NCBI GenBank assembly: GCA_964244295.1
Contig: CAXTIG010000004.1
Span: 1 to 64,000, forward strand
Reading direction: 5' to 3'
Origin: JAJAZB01 sp964244295
GTDB taxonomy: Bacteria > Bacteroidota > Bacteroidia > Cytophagales > Spirosomataceae
DNA: 64,000 nt
The notes under the pieces were generated by a model, which did not search any database, was not told the DNA's origin, and saw only the letters and a list, made by a program, of their open reading frames with translations. Below, one piece after another: positions 23,091 through 31,960 of the stretch. The translations under genes were made by a program, and so were the position numbers. Each line of letters begins with the position of its first letter. The first letter of the stretch is position 1.

Positions 23091-25652
23091 ATGAACGAAT
23101 TGTCACGCCTTCTTTTGTTTAAAACCAAGCGTAAAAGGAGCGTAGCGCCCTTTTTATTCTTGCTTTTGTTTGCCGCGACGAGCCTCGCCCAAGCACCGGA
23201 CCCCCTGAAATTCACCGAAACTTATCCTGATTTTACCGAGAAAATCCGACGGCAAACCACCCAAAACCACCGCGAAGCTTACCACCTCGCCGAGAAAAAT
23301 GGCTGGATAACCCGCCGCACTGACCAAACTGGCCGGGTATTTGCGCTCGTGGGCCTCGACTCGCGGGGGCAGCCCGTGTACCTTGCCACCCACGCCGCCC
23401 CCGCCACGCTTCCGGCGCGCCTCACCACCCACGTCGATGCCCTGCACCCCGGCGGAACCAGCGGTCTGGCTCTCAGCGGGGCCGCCGCCGTGACCGACCG
23501 CCTCGGTCTCTGGGACGGCGGCACGGTGCGGGCCAGCCACCGAGAATTCACGGGCGGGCGACTATTGCCCCAAACGGCGGGCGCGGCCTTGAGCGACCAC
23601 GCTACCCACCTGGCCGGGGTACTCGTGGCGCGGGGAGCCAGTGCCGACGTGAAGGGCATGGCCTTCGGAGCGCGGCTCAAGACATGGGATTTTACCGATG
23701 ATTTGGCCGAAATGACCACCGCCGCGCCGGGCTTGCTCGTGTCCAACCATTCCTACGGCATCGTGGCGGGCTGGGTGCTCAACCCCGACCGCCCCGGCCC
23801 TGACCCAACCCGTAAGTGGGAATGGTGGGGCGACGAAACGATGAGTAAAACTGAGGACTACAAATTTGGTTTTTACGACCAAAAAGCCCGCGACTACGAC
23901 GCCCTCGCCTACCGACAACCCCAGTACCTGATCGTAAAATCGGCGGACAACAAACGCGCCGAAACCGGTCCGCCCGCCGGAACGCTCCATTTTTTGCGCA
24001 ACACCTCCCAAACCAGCACCGCCATCCGCAGCCCCAACAGCGGCTACGACGTGCTGCCCGCCGATGCCACAGCCAAGAATATTCTGACCGTCGGGGCCGT
24101 CTTCCCGGCGGAGGCAACGGGCACGATTCACCTGACCGACTTCAGCGGCTGGGGACCCACCGACGACGGGCGCGTAAAACCCGACCTGATGGGCGTGGGC
24201 GTGGGGATCGCTTCCAGCACCGCCCGCGCCGACGATGCCTACGCGACACTGACGGGTACTTCGGTGGCCGCGCCCAACGTGGCCGGGGTGCTGCTACTGC
24301 TCCAGGAATTGGCCGCCCGGCAGCGCAACGGCCAATTTTTACGAGCGGCAACGCTCAAAATCCTGGCCCTCCACACCGCCAGCGACCTGGCCCTGCCCGG
24401 CCCCGATTACCAAACCGGCTGGGGCCTGCTCGATGCCCGCGCCGCCGCCGCCGTGCTGACCAACGAGCGCCAGAATCACTTTTTACTGGAAGGCACCCTG
24501 CGGCAAGGCGAGGTTTTTACGAAAACCATTTACGCCTCCGGCAAGGGGCCGCTCACCGTCACACTCGGCTGGACCGACCCCGAAGGCACCCTCACGCCGC
24601 TCAAAGCCACCTCGGTGAACAGCCGGATTCCGAAACTGGTGAACGACCTCGACCTGCGAATTTTTGATGGGAAAACGGAATCATTGCCCTACACGCTCGA
24701 CCCCCTCCGCCCCGAAGCCGCCGCCCAACCCGGCGACAACCTCCGCGACAACGTGGAGCGGGTCGTAGTTGCCCGGCCCGTGCCGGGGCAGGAATACACG
24801 ATCCGGATCCGCCACAAGAATTCTCTGCAAAACGGCTCTCAACATTTCTCCCTACTCGCGAGCGGGTTGGACGAAAACTGCGGCATTCAGGCCAGGGTGA
24901 CCACGCCCGATTCGGCGCTGCTTTGTTCGGGGAAAAGTGTCCGCCTGCTGGCGGCCACGAACCCCGCCTACGGCTACCAGTGGCAGCGCAACGGCAGCGA
25001 CATCCGCCTGGCTACCGCCCCCACCTACACCACCGACCAACCCGGCGCGTACCGGGTGCTAATCCGCCGCGAAACCTGCGCGCTGGCCTCGGCGGCGCTC
25101 GCGCTGGGCAGCTCGAACGTGCAGGCGAAGGTCACGCCGACGGGACTGCTGGCCTTGTCGGCGAGTACGGCGCTGGTGCTACGGGCCACGACCGGAGCGG
25201 GCTACTCGTACCAGTGGCTCCGCGACAACGCCGACTTAGCGGCTGCCACCGCGCCGACCTTCGTTCCCACCCAGCCTGGCCGCTACGCGGTGCGCGTCAG
25301 CGCCGGGGGCTGCGCGCTGACGTCTTCGTCGGTATTGGTGACGGGTCAGGCGCTGGTGCTGACGGGGCTGGAACCGCCGGTTTCGACGGCACCGACGCTG
25401 CGGCTTTCGCCCAACCCAACGAGTGGGTGGCTGACTGTGGAATTTTCTTCTTCGGAAAAACCCCTTGAATTACCCCTGACGACGGTTTTCGGGTTGAGCG
25501 GGGCGGCGGTGCTGAGTAGGCCGCTTTCGGCAACGAACGAACCGGGCCGTTTTTCCGAAACGCTCGATTTGCGGGGCTTGCCCGCCGGGTTGTATTTGTT
25601 GCGGGTGCAGCAGGGGGCGGCGGTGGGGATGAGAAGGGTGGTGAGGGAGTAG
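23091..25652 (+). CDS. Secreted S8 (subtilisin-like) serine protease with Ig-like repeats and T9SS sorting domain
   Basis: 853 residues with an N-terminal signal peptide (LFLLLFAATSLAQ). The subtilase triad is present: Asp142 in LWDGGT, His173 in DHATHLAGVL and Ser391 in LTGTSVAAPNVAG. After a P/jelly-roll-like region come two tandem Ig-like/PKD-type repeats (GYQWQRNGSD and SYQWLRDNAD, each ending in YRVLIRR or YAVRVSA). The last ~80 residues are a type IX secretion C-terminal domain (LRLSPNPTSGWLTVEF ... LRGLPAGLYLLRVQQG). The protein should be exported by T9SS, with the CTD removed on the cell surface. It resembles other Bacteroidota S8 proteases of the region and looks intact. Confidence 0.93.
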   Translation: MNELSRLLLFKTKRKRSVAPFLFLLLFAATSLAQAPDPLKFTETYPDFTEKIRRQTTQNHREAYHLAEKNGWITRRTDQTGRVFALVGLDSRGQPVYLATHAAPATLPARLTTHVDALHPGGTSGLALSGAAAVTDRLGLWDGGTVRASHREFTGGRLLPQTAGAALSDHATHLAGVLVARGASADVKGMAFGARLKTWDFTDDLAEMTTAAPGLLVSNHSYGIVAGWVLNPDRPGPDPTRKWEWWGDETMSKTEDYKFGFYDQKARDYDALAYRQPQYLIVKSADNKRAETGPPAGTLHFLRNTSQTSTAIRSPNSGYDVLPADATAKNILTVGAVFPAEATGTIHLTDFSGWGPTDDGRVKPDLMGVGVGIASSTARADDAYATLTGTSVAAPNVAGVLLLLQELAARQRNGQFLRAATLKILALHTASDLALPGPDYQTGWGLLDARAAAAVLTNERQNHFLLEGTLRQGEVFTKTIYASGKGPLTVTLGWTDPEGTLTPLKATSVNSRIPKLVNDLDLRIFDGKTESLPYTLDPLRPEAAAQPGDNLRDNVERVVVARPVPGQEYTIRIRHKNSLQNGSQHFSLLASGLDENCGIQARVTTPDSALLCSGKSVRLLAATNPAYGYQWQRNGSDIRLATAPTYTTDQPGAYRVLIRRETCALASAALALGSSNVQAKVTPTGLLALSASTALVLRATTGAGYSYQWLRDNADLAAATAPTFVPTQPGRYAVRVSAGGCALTSSSVLVTGQALVLTGLEPPVSTAPTLRLSPNPTSGWLTVEFSSSEKPLELPLTTVFGLSGAAVLSRPLSATNEPGRFSETLDLRGLPAGLYLLRVQQGAAVGMRRVVRE

Positions 25653-25669
25653 CAGCAGGAACGAAGAGC

Positions 25670-25805
25670 AACGAATTCCCCTCCTTTTTGAGGAGGGGTG
25701 CCCCGTAAGAGCGGGGTGGTTGGTCGGCGGATGAAAGCACTTGGCAGGTAACCGAACCACCCCGGCCTAAAGGCCACCCCTCCTTTATCAAGGAGGGGGA
25801 TCGTT
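25670..25805. repeat. Long imperfect palindrome, CCCCTCCTT type, with loop core variant
   Basis: Outer arms (about 25670-25700 and 25775-25805) and inner arms (GCGGGGTGGTTGGT / ACCGAACCACCCCGGC) pair over most of the element. The centre has GCACTTGGCAGGTAACC (25737-25753), which matches the 17-nt loop core at 13 positions. It belongs with the elements at 35476 and 38172. Confidence 0.8.
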
Positions 25806-25878
25806 GCTGTTTATTGCCCCTACCCCTTCGCTTGAAAACCCGCCCCGCCTGCGTATTTTCGCCCTACATTTTCTGAAA

Positions 25879-26967
25879 ATGAGCGAACTCAAGCGCATTC
25901 CCCTCTACGACCTTCATCAGCAACTCGGCGGCAAACTCGTTCCCTTCGCGGGGTTTGAAATGCCGGTTCAGTATTCCAACCTCATCCAGGAACACCACGC
26001 GGTGCGTAACGCCGTGGGCGTGTTCGACGTCTCGCACATGGGCGAGTTTGTGGTACGCGGGCCGGGGGCGCTGCCCCTGCTCCAACGCGTAACGAGCAAC
26101 GACGTGGCCGCCCTCTACAACGGCAAAGTGCAGTATTCCTGCCTGCCCAACGAACGGGGCGGCATCGTGGACGACCTGCTCGTGTACCGCTGGGACGAAA
26201 ACGAGTACTACCTGGTGGTGAACGCCTCGAACATTGAGAAAGACTGGGATTGGATCAACCAGCACAACACCTTCGGGGCGGAGTTGGAAAACATCAGCGA
26301 CCGCCTCTGCCTCTTTGCCGTGCAAGGCCCGAAGGCACTGCCCACCCTCCAGAAACTCACCGACCTCGACCTGGCTGCGATGGAGTATTACACCTACCGG
26401 GCGGGCACCGTGGCGGGCATCGCCGACGTGTTCGTGTCGGCTACGGGCTACAGCGGGGCGGGGGGATTCGAGATTTACGTCTGGAACGAGGACGCGCGCC
26501 GAATGTGGGATGCTATTTTTGAGGCCGGGGCCGAATTCGGCGTCCTGCCCGTGGGCCTGGGTGCCCGCGACACGCTCCGCACTGAAATGGGCTACTGCCT
26601 CTACGGCCACGACATCGACGATAGCACCTCGCCCATCGAAGCCGGGCTGGGCTGGATTACGAAATTTAACAAGGACTTCATCGACCGCAATTTTCACCTG
26701 AGTCTGAAGGAAGGCGGCGTTTCCCGCAAACTCGTCGGTTTCGAGATGATCGACCGGGGCATTCCGCGCCAGCACTACGAACTGATGGACGCCACCGGCC
26801 ACATCATCGGCGAAGTGACCAGCGGCACCCAGTCGCCGAGTTTGGGCAAGGGCATCGGGATGGGCTACGTCCAGACGGGTTTCAGCAAGCCGGGGACGGA
26901 GTTTTACGTCAACATTCGCAGTAAATATTTAAAAGCGGTGGTGGTGAAACTGCCGTTTGTGAAGTAA
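25879..26967 (+). CDS. gcvT: Aminomethyltransferase, glycine cleavage system T protein
   Basis: 362 residues from the ATG at 25879 (MSELKRIPLYDLHQQLGGK); the upstream frame runs through a palindrome and is rejected. GcvT transfers the methylene group from the lipoyl-bound aminomethyl intermediate to tetrahydrofolate. Seen: FAGFEMPVQYSNL, VGVFDVSHMGEF, NDVAALYNGKVQYSCLPNERGGI (folate-binding Asp region), LGARDTLRTEMGYCLYGHD and EVTSGTQSPSLGKGIGMGY. Length is that of a free-standing GcvT. No gcvH or gcvP is nearby. The last base of its stop codon is the first base of the next palindrome. Confidence 0.96.
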   Translation: MSELKRIPLYDLHQQLGGKLVPFAGFEMPVQYSNLIQEHHAVRNAVGVFDVSHMGEFVVRGPGALPLLQRVTSNDVAALYNGKVQYSCLPNERGGIVDDLLVYRWDENEYYLVVNASNIEKDWDWINQHNTFGAELENISDRLCLFAVQGPKALPTLQKLTDLDLAAMEYYTYRAGTVAGIADVFVSATGYSGAGGFEIYVWNEDARRMWDAIFEAGAEFGVLPVGLGARDTLRTEMGYCLYGHDIDDSTSPIEAGLGWITKFNKDFIDRNFHLSLKEGGVSRKLVGFEMIDRGIPRQHYELMDATGHIIGEVTSGTQSPSLGKGIGMGYVQTGFSKPGTEFYVNIRSKYLKAVVVKLPFVK

Positions 26968-27066
26968 AGGTGGCTCCGACCTCTGGTCGGAGCTTAAACC
27001 CGGATTTATCCCAGGTCTGAAGTACGTTCATTCCCACCTGCTCCGACCAGAGGTCGGAGCCACCTT
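26967..27066. repeat. Inverted repeat filling the gcvT-comB spacer exactly
   Basis: Perfect 27-bp arms (26967-26993 and 27040-27066), 46-nt loop. The left arm starts on the last base of the gcvT stop codon and the right arm ends one base before the comB ATG, so the palindrome is the whole intergenic region. Confidence 0.92.
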
Positions 27067-27771
27067 ATGAAACAAATCGACGTTTGCCTTACCCCCGAAC
27101 TGCTGCATTTACACCCGATTGAAAACACCATCGTGGTGGTGGTGGATGTTTTTCGGGCTACCTCCTGCATGGTCACGGCTTTTGCCCACGGCGTGGCGAA
27201 AATTCTGCCCGTGGCGACGCTGGAAGAGTGTCGGCAGTACCGGGAACTGGGCCACCTCACCGCCGCCGAACGCGACGGGATGAAGCCGGAGGGCTTCGAG
27301 TTGGACAACTCGCCCTTCAGCTACATGACCGGGCAGCTAGCCGGGGCGACGGTGGTGGTCACAACGACCAACGGTACGCTGGCCATCACCCGCTCGCGTT
27401 CGGCGGTGAAGGTGCTCATCGGGGCCTTTCTCAACCTGGGGGCGCTGGCCGGCTATCTGCGCAACCAGCAATACGACGTGCTGGTCCTCTGCGCGGGCTG
27501 GAAAGGCAAACCCAACCTGGAGGATACGCTTTTCGCCGGGGCGTTGGTGGAGCGGTTGCAGGATGAATTTATCGTCAACGACGACTCGGCGCTGATGGCC
27601 CTGCGGCAGTTTGAACAGGCCCGGCCCAATTTGCTCAACTACGTGGCCAACTCCTCGCACGTGCGGCGGCTGCAACGGCTGGGCATTCAGAAAGACATCG
27701 TCTACTGCCTCCAAACCGATCTCTACGACACCCTGCCCGTGCTGCGCGGCAACGTGCTGGTGCCGATGTGA
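27067..27771 (+). CDS. comB: 2-phosphosulfolactate phosphatase-like protein (ComB family)
   Basis: 234 residues. ComB hydrolyses 2-phosphosulfolactate to sulfolactate in coenzyme M and sulfonate biosynthesis. Family motifs: VVVVDVFRATSCMVTAF (metal/phosphate site), LDNSPFSY, VVVTTTNGTLAI, VLVLCAGWKGKPNLEDTLFAG and CLQTDLYDTLPVL at the end. Bacteroidota do not make coenzyme M, so the product may belong to sulfonate or sulfonolipid metabolism, or the enzyme may use another phosphate ester. No other sulfonate gene is in the window. Assignment to the family is firm; the reaction is inferred. Confidence 0.88.
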   Translation: MKQIDVCLTPELLHLHPIENTIVVVVDVFRATSCMVTAFAHGVAKILPVATLEECRQYRELGHLTAAERDGMKPEGFELDNSPFSYMTGQLAGATVVVTTTNGTLAITRSRSAVKVLIGAFLNLGALAGYLRNQQYDVLVLCAGWKGKPNLEDTLFAGALVERLQDEFIVNDDSALMALRQFEQARPNLLNYVANSSHVRRLQRLGIQKDIVYCLQTDLYDTLPVLRGNVLVPM

Positions 27772-27856
27772 AAATCCCCCTGTCCTCCTGAACTTGCGAA
27801 GGAGGACCCTATGGATTAGCTTAACCGACAAACTGGTCATAACCCAACCTATTTCC

Positions 27857-28828
27857 ATGAAATCAGTCAGAATCGACGTAGCAAAAAAAGCCCTGCTTTT
27901 CCTGCTCCTCGCCCTGCTCAGCACTGCCGGTTTTGCCCAAAAATCAAAACCCAAAAAACCGGCGAAAGCGCCCCGAAAAGCGGTCACGACTAAAGCCCCG
28001 CTACTCGCTGCCACCCTCGACGGTACCCGCCTCGCCGACGGTCAACCTGTGGCGTTCGACTCCACAAGTGGTACGCTGGTGGGTACCGACGCGGTAAACC
28101 TCAACGATGAAAAGCAAAAACGCTACTTCGACCGTTACGCGCTCACCCTCCGGCAGGGCGATTTGCTGCTGGTGGAATACGCCTCCGAAAATTTTCGGGT
28201 GATGCTGGGGCTGGAGTACCCCAAAGAGGCCGGGGGGAAAACCACATTTGCTTACGATTCACTCAAGTTCGACATCCTGAGCAAAACCCTCTTTCAACTT
28301 AATATCCCCGCTACGGGCGTGTATACGCTGCTGCTCACCTCCGCCGAGCCTCAAAAAATCGGGGCCTACAAAGTCCGGAAATTCATCCTGCCCGCTAAAC
28401 TCGTACCACCCGCCACCGGGGCCGATTTTTGCCAGAAACTCACATTTTTAATGGCCCAGGGCCTGCTCGATTTTAACCGCTTGCAGGGCAAAAAAACGAA
28501 GACAGATAAAAAAACCGGCTTGGTCGAAACTTACCAGAGCAGCTATCAGGTGGTGCCGGGCAAACCCACCGACATCGTGCGGGATTATGATTTGGGGAAA
28601 ACCAAGTTTAATGCTACGCTAGCCGAATTCAGCAAAAAAGAAGAGGCCCTGAACGCGCTGGAGACCTACGCCGCCCAACTCAAGGCTTGCACCCCCGGCT
28701 GGCAGTACGAAACCCTCGAAGGCGACACATTTAAAGAAATCAGCGCCGCCACCTACGCCGATTTTCTGAGTGTGTCCATGCGGATTTTAGGCAAACGAAA
28801 ATTTGCGGTGGTGCTGGGAGTGGATTGA
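27857..28828 (+). CDS. Hypothetical secreted protein
   Basis: 323 residues from the ATG at 27857 (MKSVRIDVAKKALLFLLLAL), with a signal peptide ending at FAQ. A Lys/Pro-rich stretch follows (KSKPKKPAKAPRK), then a domain with DRYALTLRQGDLLLVEYASE and GVYTLLLTSAEPQKIGAYKV. That second pattern resembles a pre-peptidase C-terminal or bacterial beta-sandwich domain that carries small-molecule or protein binding. The C-terminal third (FCQKLTFLMAQGLLDFNRLQ onwards) has no known family. Likely periplasmic. The 85-bp spacer before it contains a one-armed relic of the CTGAACTTGCGAAGGA repeat. Confidence 0.7.
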   Translation: MKSVRIDVAKKALLFLLLALLSTAGFAQKSKPKKPAKAPRKAVTTKAPLLAATLDGTRLADGQPVAFDSTSGTLVGTDAVNLNDEKQKRYFDRYALTLRQGDLLLVEYASENFRVMLGLEYPKEAGGKTTFAYDSLKFDILSKTLFQLNIPATGVYTLLLTSAEPQKIGAYKVRKFILPAKLVPPATGADFCQKLTFLMAQGLLDFNRLQGKKTKTDKKTGLVETYQSSYQVVPGKPTDIVRDYDLGKTKFNATLAEFSKKEEALNALETYAAQLKACTPGWQYETLEGDTFKEISAATYADFLSVSMRILGKRKFAVVLGVD

Positions 28829-28932
28829 TTTCTACGGCAAGGGAACCCGACCAAACTGCACTGGCTGCTAGAGGAGAAGCCGTTCCGAACCGGCATGGGT
28901 TTTTGAAAAAAATCGCCTCAAACCCCAGCCCC

Positions 28933-29223
28933 ATGAACCCCAACCCCAGCACGTACGCCTCCCTCAACGGCGATTTTTATCATTTTCTCGAAACCACTGC
29001 TACGCAGCGCCAGCAGGTAAAACTTCAATTTTTCAACGAATTCCGCGAACTCCACGCCGCGTCGGGCCTGATTCATTCACTCGTGACGGAAGGCGGGGAA
29101 GAATTTCTGGAAATGGCCACCGGCGAGCGCATCCGCCTCGACCGCATCATCCAGGTAAACGGGCGGTTTTTCCCTGGCTACGAAGGCTACGAAGAGGCAT
29201 TGGGCGCGCGGTGTTCGTTGTGA
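28933..29223 (+). CDS. Small hypothetical protein
   Basis: 96 residues from the ATG at 28933 (MNPNPSTYASLNGDFYHFLE); the frame is open from 28825 but those residues look non-coding. Conserved-looking features are VKLQFFNEFRELHAASGLIH and an ending ERIRLDRIIQVNGRFFPGYE. It may be a small cytosolic alpha/beta protein common in the Spirosoma group, with no assigned function. There is no signal peptide. Confidence 0.6.
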   Translation: MNPNPSTYASLNGDFYHFLETTATQRQQVKLQFFNEFRELHAASGLIHSLVTEGGEEFLEMATGERIRLDRIIQVNGRFFPGYEGYEEALGARCSL

Positions 29224-29230
29224 ACGGTTT

Positions 29231-29340
29231 CGTCATACCGAACGTGTTTCAGCATTTTCCTCTCCTCGACCAACAAGCTGGTTGATAACGACCCGGTTTG
29301 ATGACCCCTGGGAAGATGCCGAAACAAGTCCGGCATGACG
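29231..29340. repeat. Diverged inverted repeat, GTCAT type
   Basis: Arms 29231-29260 and 29311-29340 match at about 24 of 30 positions and begin CGTCATACCGAACG. It appears to be an older, decayed relative of the GTCATCC-type palindromes. It lies between the small hypothetical gene and the SDR gene. Confidence 0.65.
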
Positions 29341-29356
29341 GCCAAATTCAATTTTC

Positions 29357-30112
29357 ATGCAAAACAAAACTGCCATCATCACCGGCGGGGGGCAGGGCAT
29401 CGGGCGGGGGATTGCCGAGCACCTGCTACGGGCCAACTACCGGGTGGCCCTCTGGGAAGCCGATCCCGAAGCCGCCGAAGAAACCGCCGCCGACCTCAAC
29501 CGGCCCGACGCGGTCTTGGCCCTGCGTTGCGACGTATCGAAAGAAGCCGACGTGCGCCACGCGCTGGAGCGTACCCTGAAGCAATTCGGACGGGTGGATG
29601 CGCTAGTCAACAACGCGGGCCTTTCGGAATTTAAACCGCTGACCGAACTCAGTCTCGCCGACTGGAATCGCGTGCTGGGCGTGAACCTGACCGGCGCGTT
29701 TCTTTGCGCCAAACACACCGCGCCGTTTTTAAAAGAAATTCAGGGGGCCATCGTCAACATCGCCTCGACGCGGGCCTTTCAATCCGAACCCGCCACGCTC
29801 GCTTACTCCGCCTCGAAGGGCGGTTTGGTGGCGCTGACGCATTCGCTGGCCGTCAGCTTGGGGCCGGAAATCCGGGTGAATTGCGTTTGTCCCGGTTGGA
29901 TTGACGTGAGTGGGGCCAAAAAACGCACGGAGCGTCAGCCGGAAAAATTGAGAGCCATCGACCACACCCAGCACCCGGCGGGCCGCGTGGGTACCGCCGA
30001 AGATGTGGCGCGGATGGTGCTGTTTTTGCTGGATGAGGCGAACTCGTTCGTCACCGGCCAGAATTTTATCGTGGACGGGGGCATGACGCGGAAGATGATT
30101 TACGCGGAATGA
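29357..30112 (+). CDS. SDR family oxidoreductase
   Basis: 251 residues. Classical short-chain dehydrogenase: ITGGGQGIGRGIAEHLL (cofactor motif), ALVNNAGLSEF, NIASTRAF with the catalytic Ser, YSASKGG (YxxxK) and CPGWIDVSGAKKR. The ending FIVDGGMTRKMIYAE is typical. Probably an NAD(P)-dependent alcohol or sugar dehydrogenase. It stands alone; the convergent gene downstream encodes a VOC protein 9 bp away. Confidence 0.92.
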   Translation: MQNKTAIITGGGQGIGRGIAEHLLRANYRVALWEADPEAAEETAADLNRPDAVLALRCDVSKEADVRHALERTLKQFGRVDALVNNAGLSEFKPLTELSLADWNRVLGVNLTGAFLCAKHTAPFLKEIQGAIVNIASTRAFQSEPATLAYSASKGGLVALTHSLAVSLGPEIRVNCVCPGWIDVSGAKKRTERQPEKLRAIDHTQHPAGRVGTAEDVARMVLFLLDEANSFVTGQNFIVDGGMTRKMIYAE

Positions 30113-30121
30113 GCGGGGCGC

Positions 30122-30568
30122 TCATTGCCCTGGTTTCGGAGCTTTCCACTCGTTGAGTTCAATCAAATACCCGTCGGGGTCAGGGAAATAAATCTGCTTC
30201 ACGCCGTCGAAGCGGGTTTGGGCGTGGTAAGTGATGGTACGGGCTTTCAAAAACGCCTCCGATTTGTCAATCGACTCCACGAACACGGCGATGTGGCTGC
30301 CGTTGCGGTCGTTGGTTACGTCGACGGTGCGGCCCGCCATGAGGTGAATCTGCTGGTCGGGGCCGATTTTAAACCAACCCCGAATGGCCTTCAAATTGTC
30401 GGGTACGGCGATGGGTTGCAGGCCCAGGATTTCGCCGTAAAATTTTTTGGAGGCTTCGAGGTCTTTCACCTGAAGGGCCAGGTGATTGTGTTTGATGATG
30501 CCGAGCTTGTCTTGCGCCTGAGCCAGTTGAGTGGTCAGCAGGAGCGCCAGGAAGAGGATTTTTTGCAT
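30122..30568 (-). CDS. Exported VOC (glyoxalase/bleomycin resistance) family protein
   Basis: 148 residues. The N-terminus is a signal peptide (MQKILFLALLLTTQLAQAQ), unusual for this mostly cytosolic fold. The domain shows a first HNHLALQVKDLEASKKFYGE strand-helix with a metal His, QIHLMAGR, HIAVFVESIDKSEAFL and YFPDPDGYLIELNEW with the second metal Glu. VOC proteins bind a divalent metal and act as isomerases, dioxygenases or binding proteins. The specific substrate is unknown. Periplasmic location is inferred. Confidence 0.88.
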   Translation of the reverse strand: MQKILFLALLLTTQLAQAQDKLGIIKHNHLALQVKDLEASKKFYGEILGLQPIAVPDNLKAIRGWFKIGPDQQIHLMAGRTVDVTNDRNGSHIAVFVESIDKSEAFLKARTITYHAQTRFDGVKQIYFPDPDGYLIELNEWKAPKPGQ

Positions 30569-30636
30569 GGGTTCAGACGTTGTTTTTAAAACGAAATCGT
30601 CAGCACGACGGCCTGAAAGCTGTTTATTTCGGCCTG

Positions 30637-31836
30637 CTACCCCGGCAGCGAAATCTTCCCCATCGCCACGCTCGGCACTCCCTCGCGGCCACCAAAATCA
30701 GTCGTTCCCCCAACCAGCGCCTCGTTCGCCAGCACGGCGAAGAGCACGGCTTCCTTCGCATCGCCCGCAATGCCGAGGTCGTCGGTGCGGCCCCAGGTTA
30801 GGGTGGGGAGCGAGTCGCGGAGGGTGGCGGTCAAGGCGGGGTTGTGGGCACCACCGCCGCTGAGGTAGGCGTGGTAGGTTTCGCCCGACTTCATCACGCG
30901 CTGCATTGCCTCGGTCACGGTTTCGGCGCTGAAGCGCACCAGCGTCGCCAGCAGGTCTTCGGGCGAAAGGGTTTCGGTGCCCGTGGCGGCTTGGGCGGTT
31001 TGCACGTAAGCGAGGTTGAAGAGTTCCGGGCCGGTGGTTTTCGGGAAAGGTTTTTCAAAAAAAGGATTCGTTTTCAACGTTGCCAGCAAGGCCGCATTCA
31101 CCGTCCCCCGCCGGGCCAGTTCCCCGTTTTCATCGTAACTTTTTTCCGGAAAAAAATACCGGGTGAAGGCATCGAGCAACGTGTTGCCCGGCCCGGTATC
31201 GGTCGTGAAGACGGCGGAGGCGTCGAGGGTGCCGGGTAGGTAGGTAAAGTTGGCGATACCCCCCAGGTTGAGCAGGAGCCGGTTTTCGCCTTTTTTTGAA
31301 AACAAAAAATAATCGCCGTACACCGCCAGCGGGGCCCCTTCTCCCCCGGCGGCGACGTGTTTTTGCCGAAAATCGCTCAGTGTGAGGATGCCCGTGGTCA
31401 CGGCCACGTGGTCGCCGTCGCCGATTTGCAGCGTGGCGTTCGGGAAGTCGGGCCGACCGTGCAGGATTTTCGGGGCGTGCATCACCGTTTGCCCGTGGCT
31501 CGCCACCACGTCGATGGCGGCGGCGGGCACGTTCCAGCGACGCAGGCAATCGAGCACCATCCGCCCGTGCAGGGTGCCAATCCAGGGATTGAGCAGCGTC
31601 AGCAATTGAAAATCGACGGTTTCTTTGGCAAAAACCGACCGGATGCGGTCCTTGATTTCGGGCGTGTAGGGCACCGTGTCGAAGTGCGTCAGCTCCACCC
31701 GTGTGCTGCCCCCGCTGCCCGAAATCCGGCACAGCGCCACATCCAGCCCGTCGAGCGACGTGCCCGACATGAGGCCGATGATCGGGCGGGTTTCTTTTTG
31801 GGCAATGGTGAAGAGACGGGCGAGGGAAGGGTTCAT
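30637..31836 (-). CDS. anmK: Anhydro-N-acetylmuramic acid kinase
   Basis: 399 residues. AnmK cleaves and phosphorylates 1,6-anhydroMurNAc from cell-wall turnover to MurNAc-6-phosphate. Seen: IGLMSGTSLDGLDVALC (nucleotide-binding start), VVASHGQTVMHAP, LQIGDGDHVA, LSDFRQKHVAAGGEGAPLA, NLGGIANFTYLP and TDTGPGNTLLDAF, all AnmK signatures. YLSGGGAHNPAL is the ATP-site glycine motif near the end. Length fits the family. The neighbours are unrelated. There is an AT-rich 124-bp spacer upstream, with a plus-strand TATACTTTTG at about 31868 that faces no gene. Confidence 0.95.
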   Translation of the reverse strand: MNPSLARLFTIAQKETRPIIGLMSGTSLDGLDVALCRISGSGGSTRVELTHFDTVPYTPEIKDRIRSVFAKETVDFQLLTLLNPWIGTLHGRMVLDCLRRWNVPAAAIDVVASHGQTVMHAPKILHGRPDFPNATLQIGDGDHVAVTTGILTLSDFRQKHVAAGGEGAPLAVYGDYFLFSKKGENRLLLNLGGIANFTYLPGTLDASAVFTTDTGPGNTLLDAFTRYFFPEKSYDENGELARRGTVNAALLATLKTNPFFEKPFPKTTGPELFNLAYVQTAQAATGTETLSPEDLLATLVRFSAETVTEAMQRVMKSGETYHAYLSGGGAHNPALTATLRDSLPTLTWGRTDDLGIAGDAKEAVLFAVLANEALVGGTTDFGGREGVPSVAMGKISLPG

Positions 31837-31960
31837 GCTGGGTTTGTGGTTTACAGGTAGGAGCGATTATACTTTTGGAATTGCCCCATAAATCACAAAT
31901 TACAAATCGGTTTAGGATTAAAAAAACAGGACACCCCTTTTTCAAAACACTAAACCGTTT

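Noticed and set aside
27611..27856. Extended start of the secreted protein at 27857
   Set aside because: The first 82 residues are an out-of-frame reading of comB; a signal peptide starts at the ATG at 27857.
31868..31877. TAnnTTTG box on the plus strand upstream of anmK
   Set aside because: No plus-strand gene follows; the frame from 31875 is antisense to the LEA gene. It is probably chance in an AT-rich spacer.
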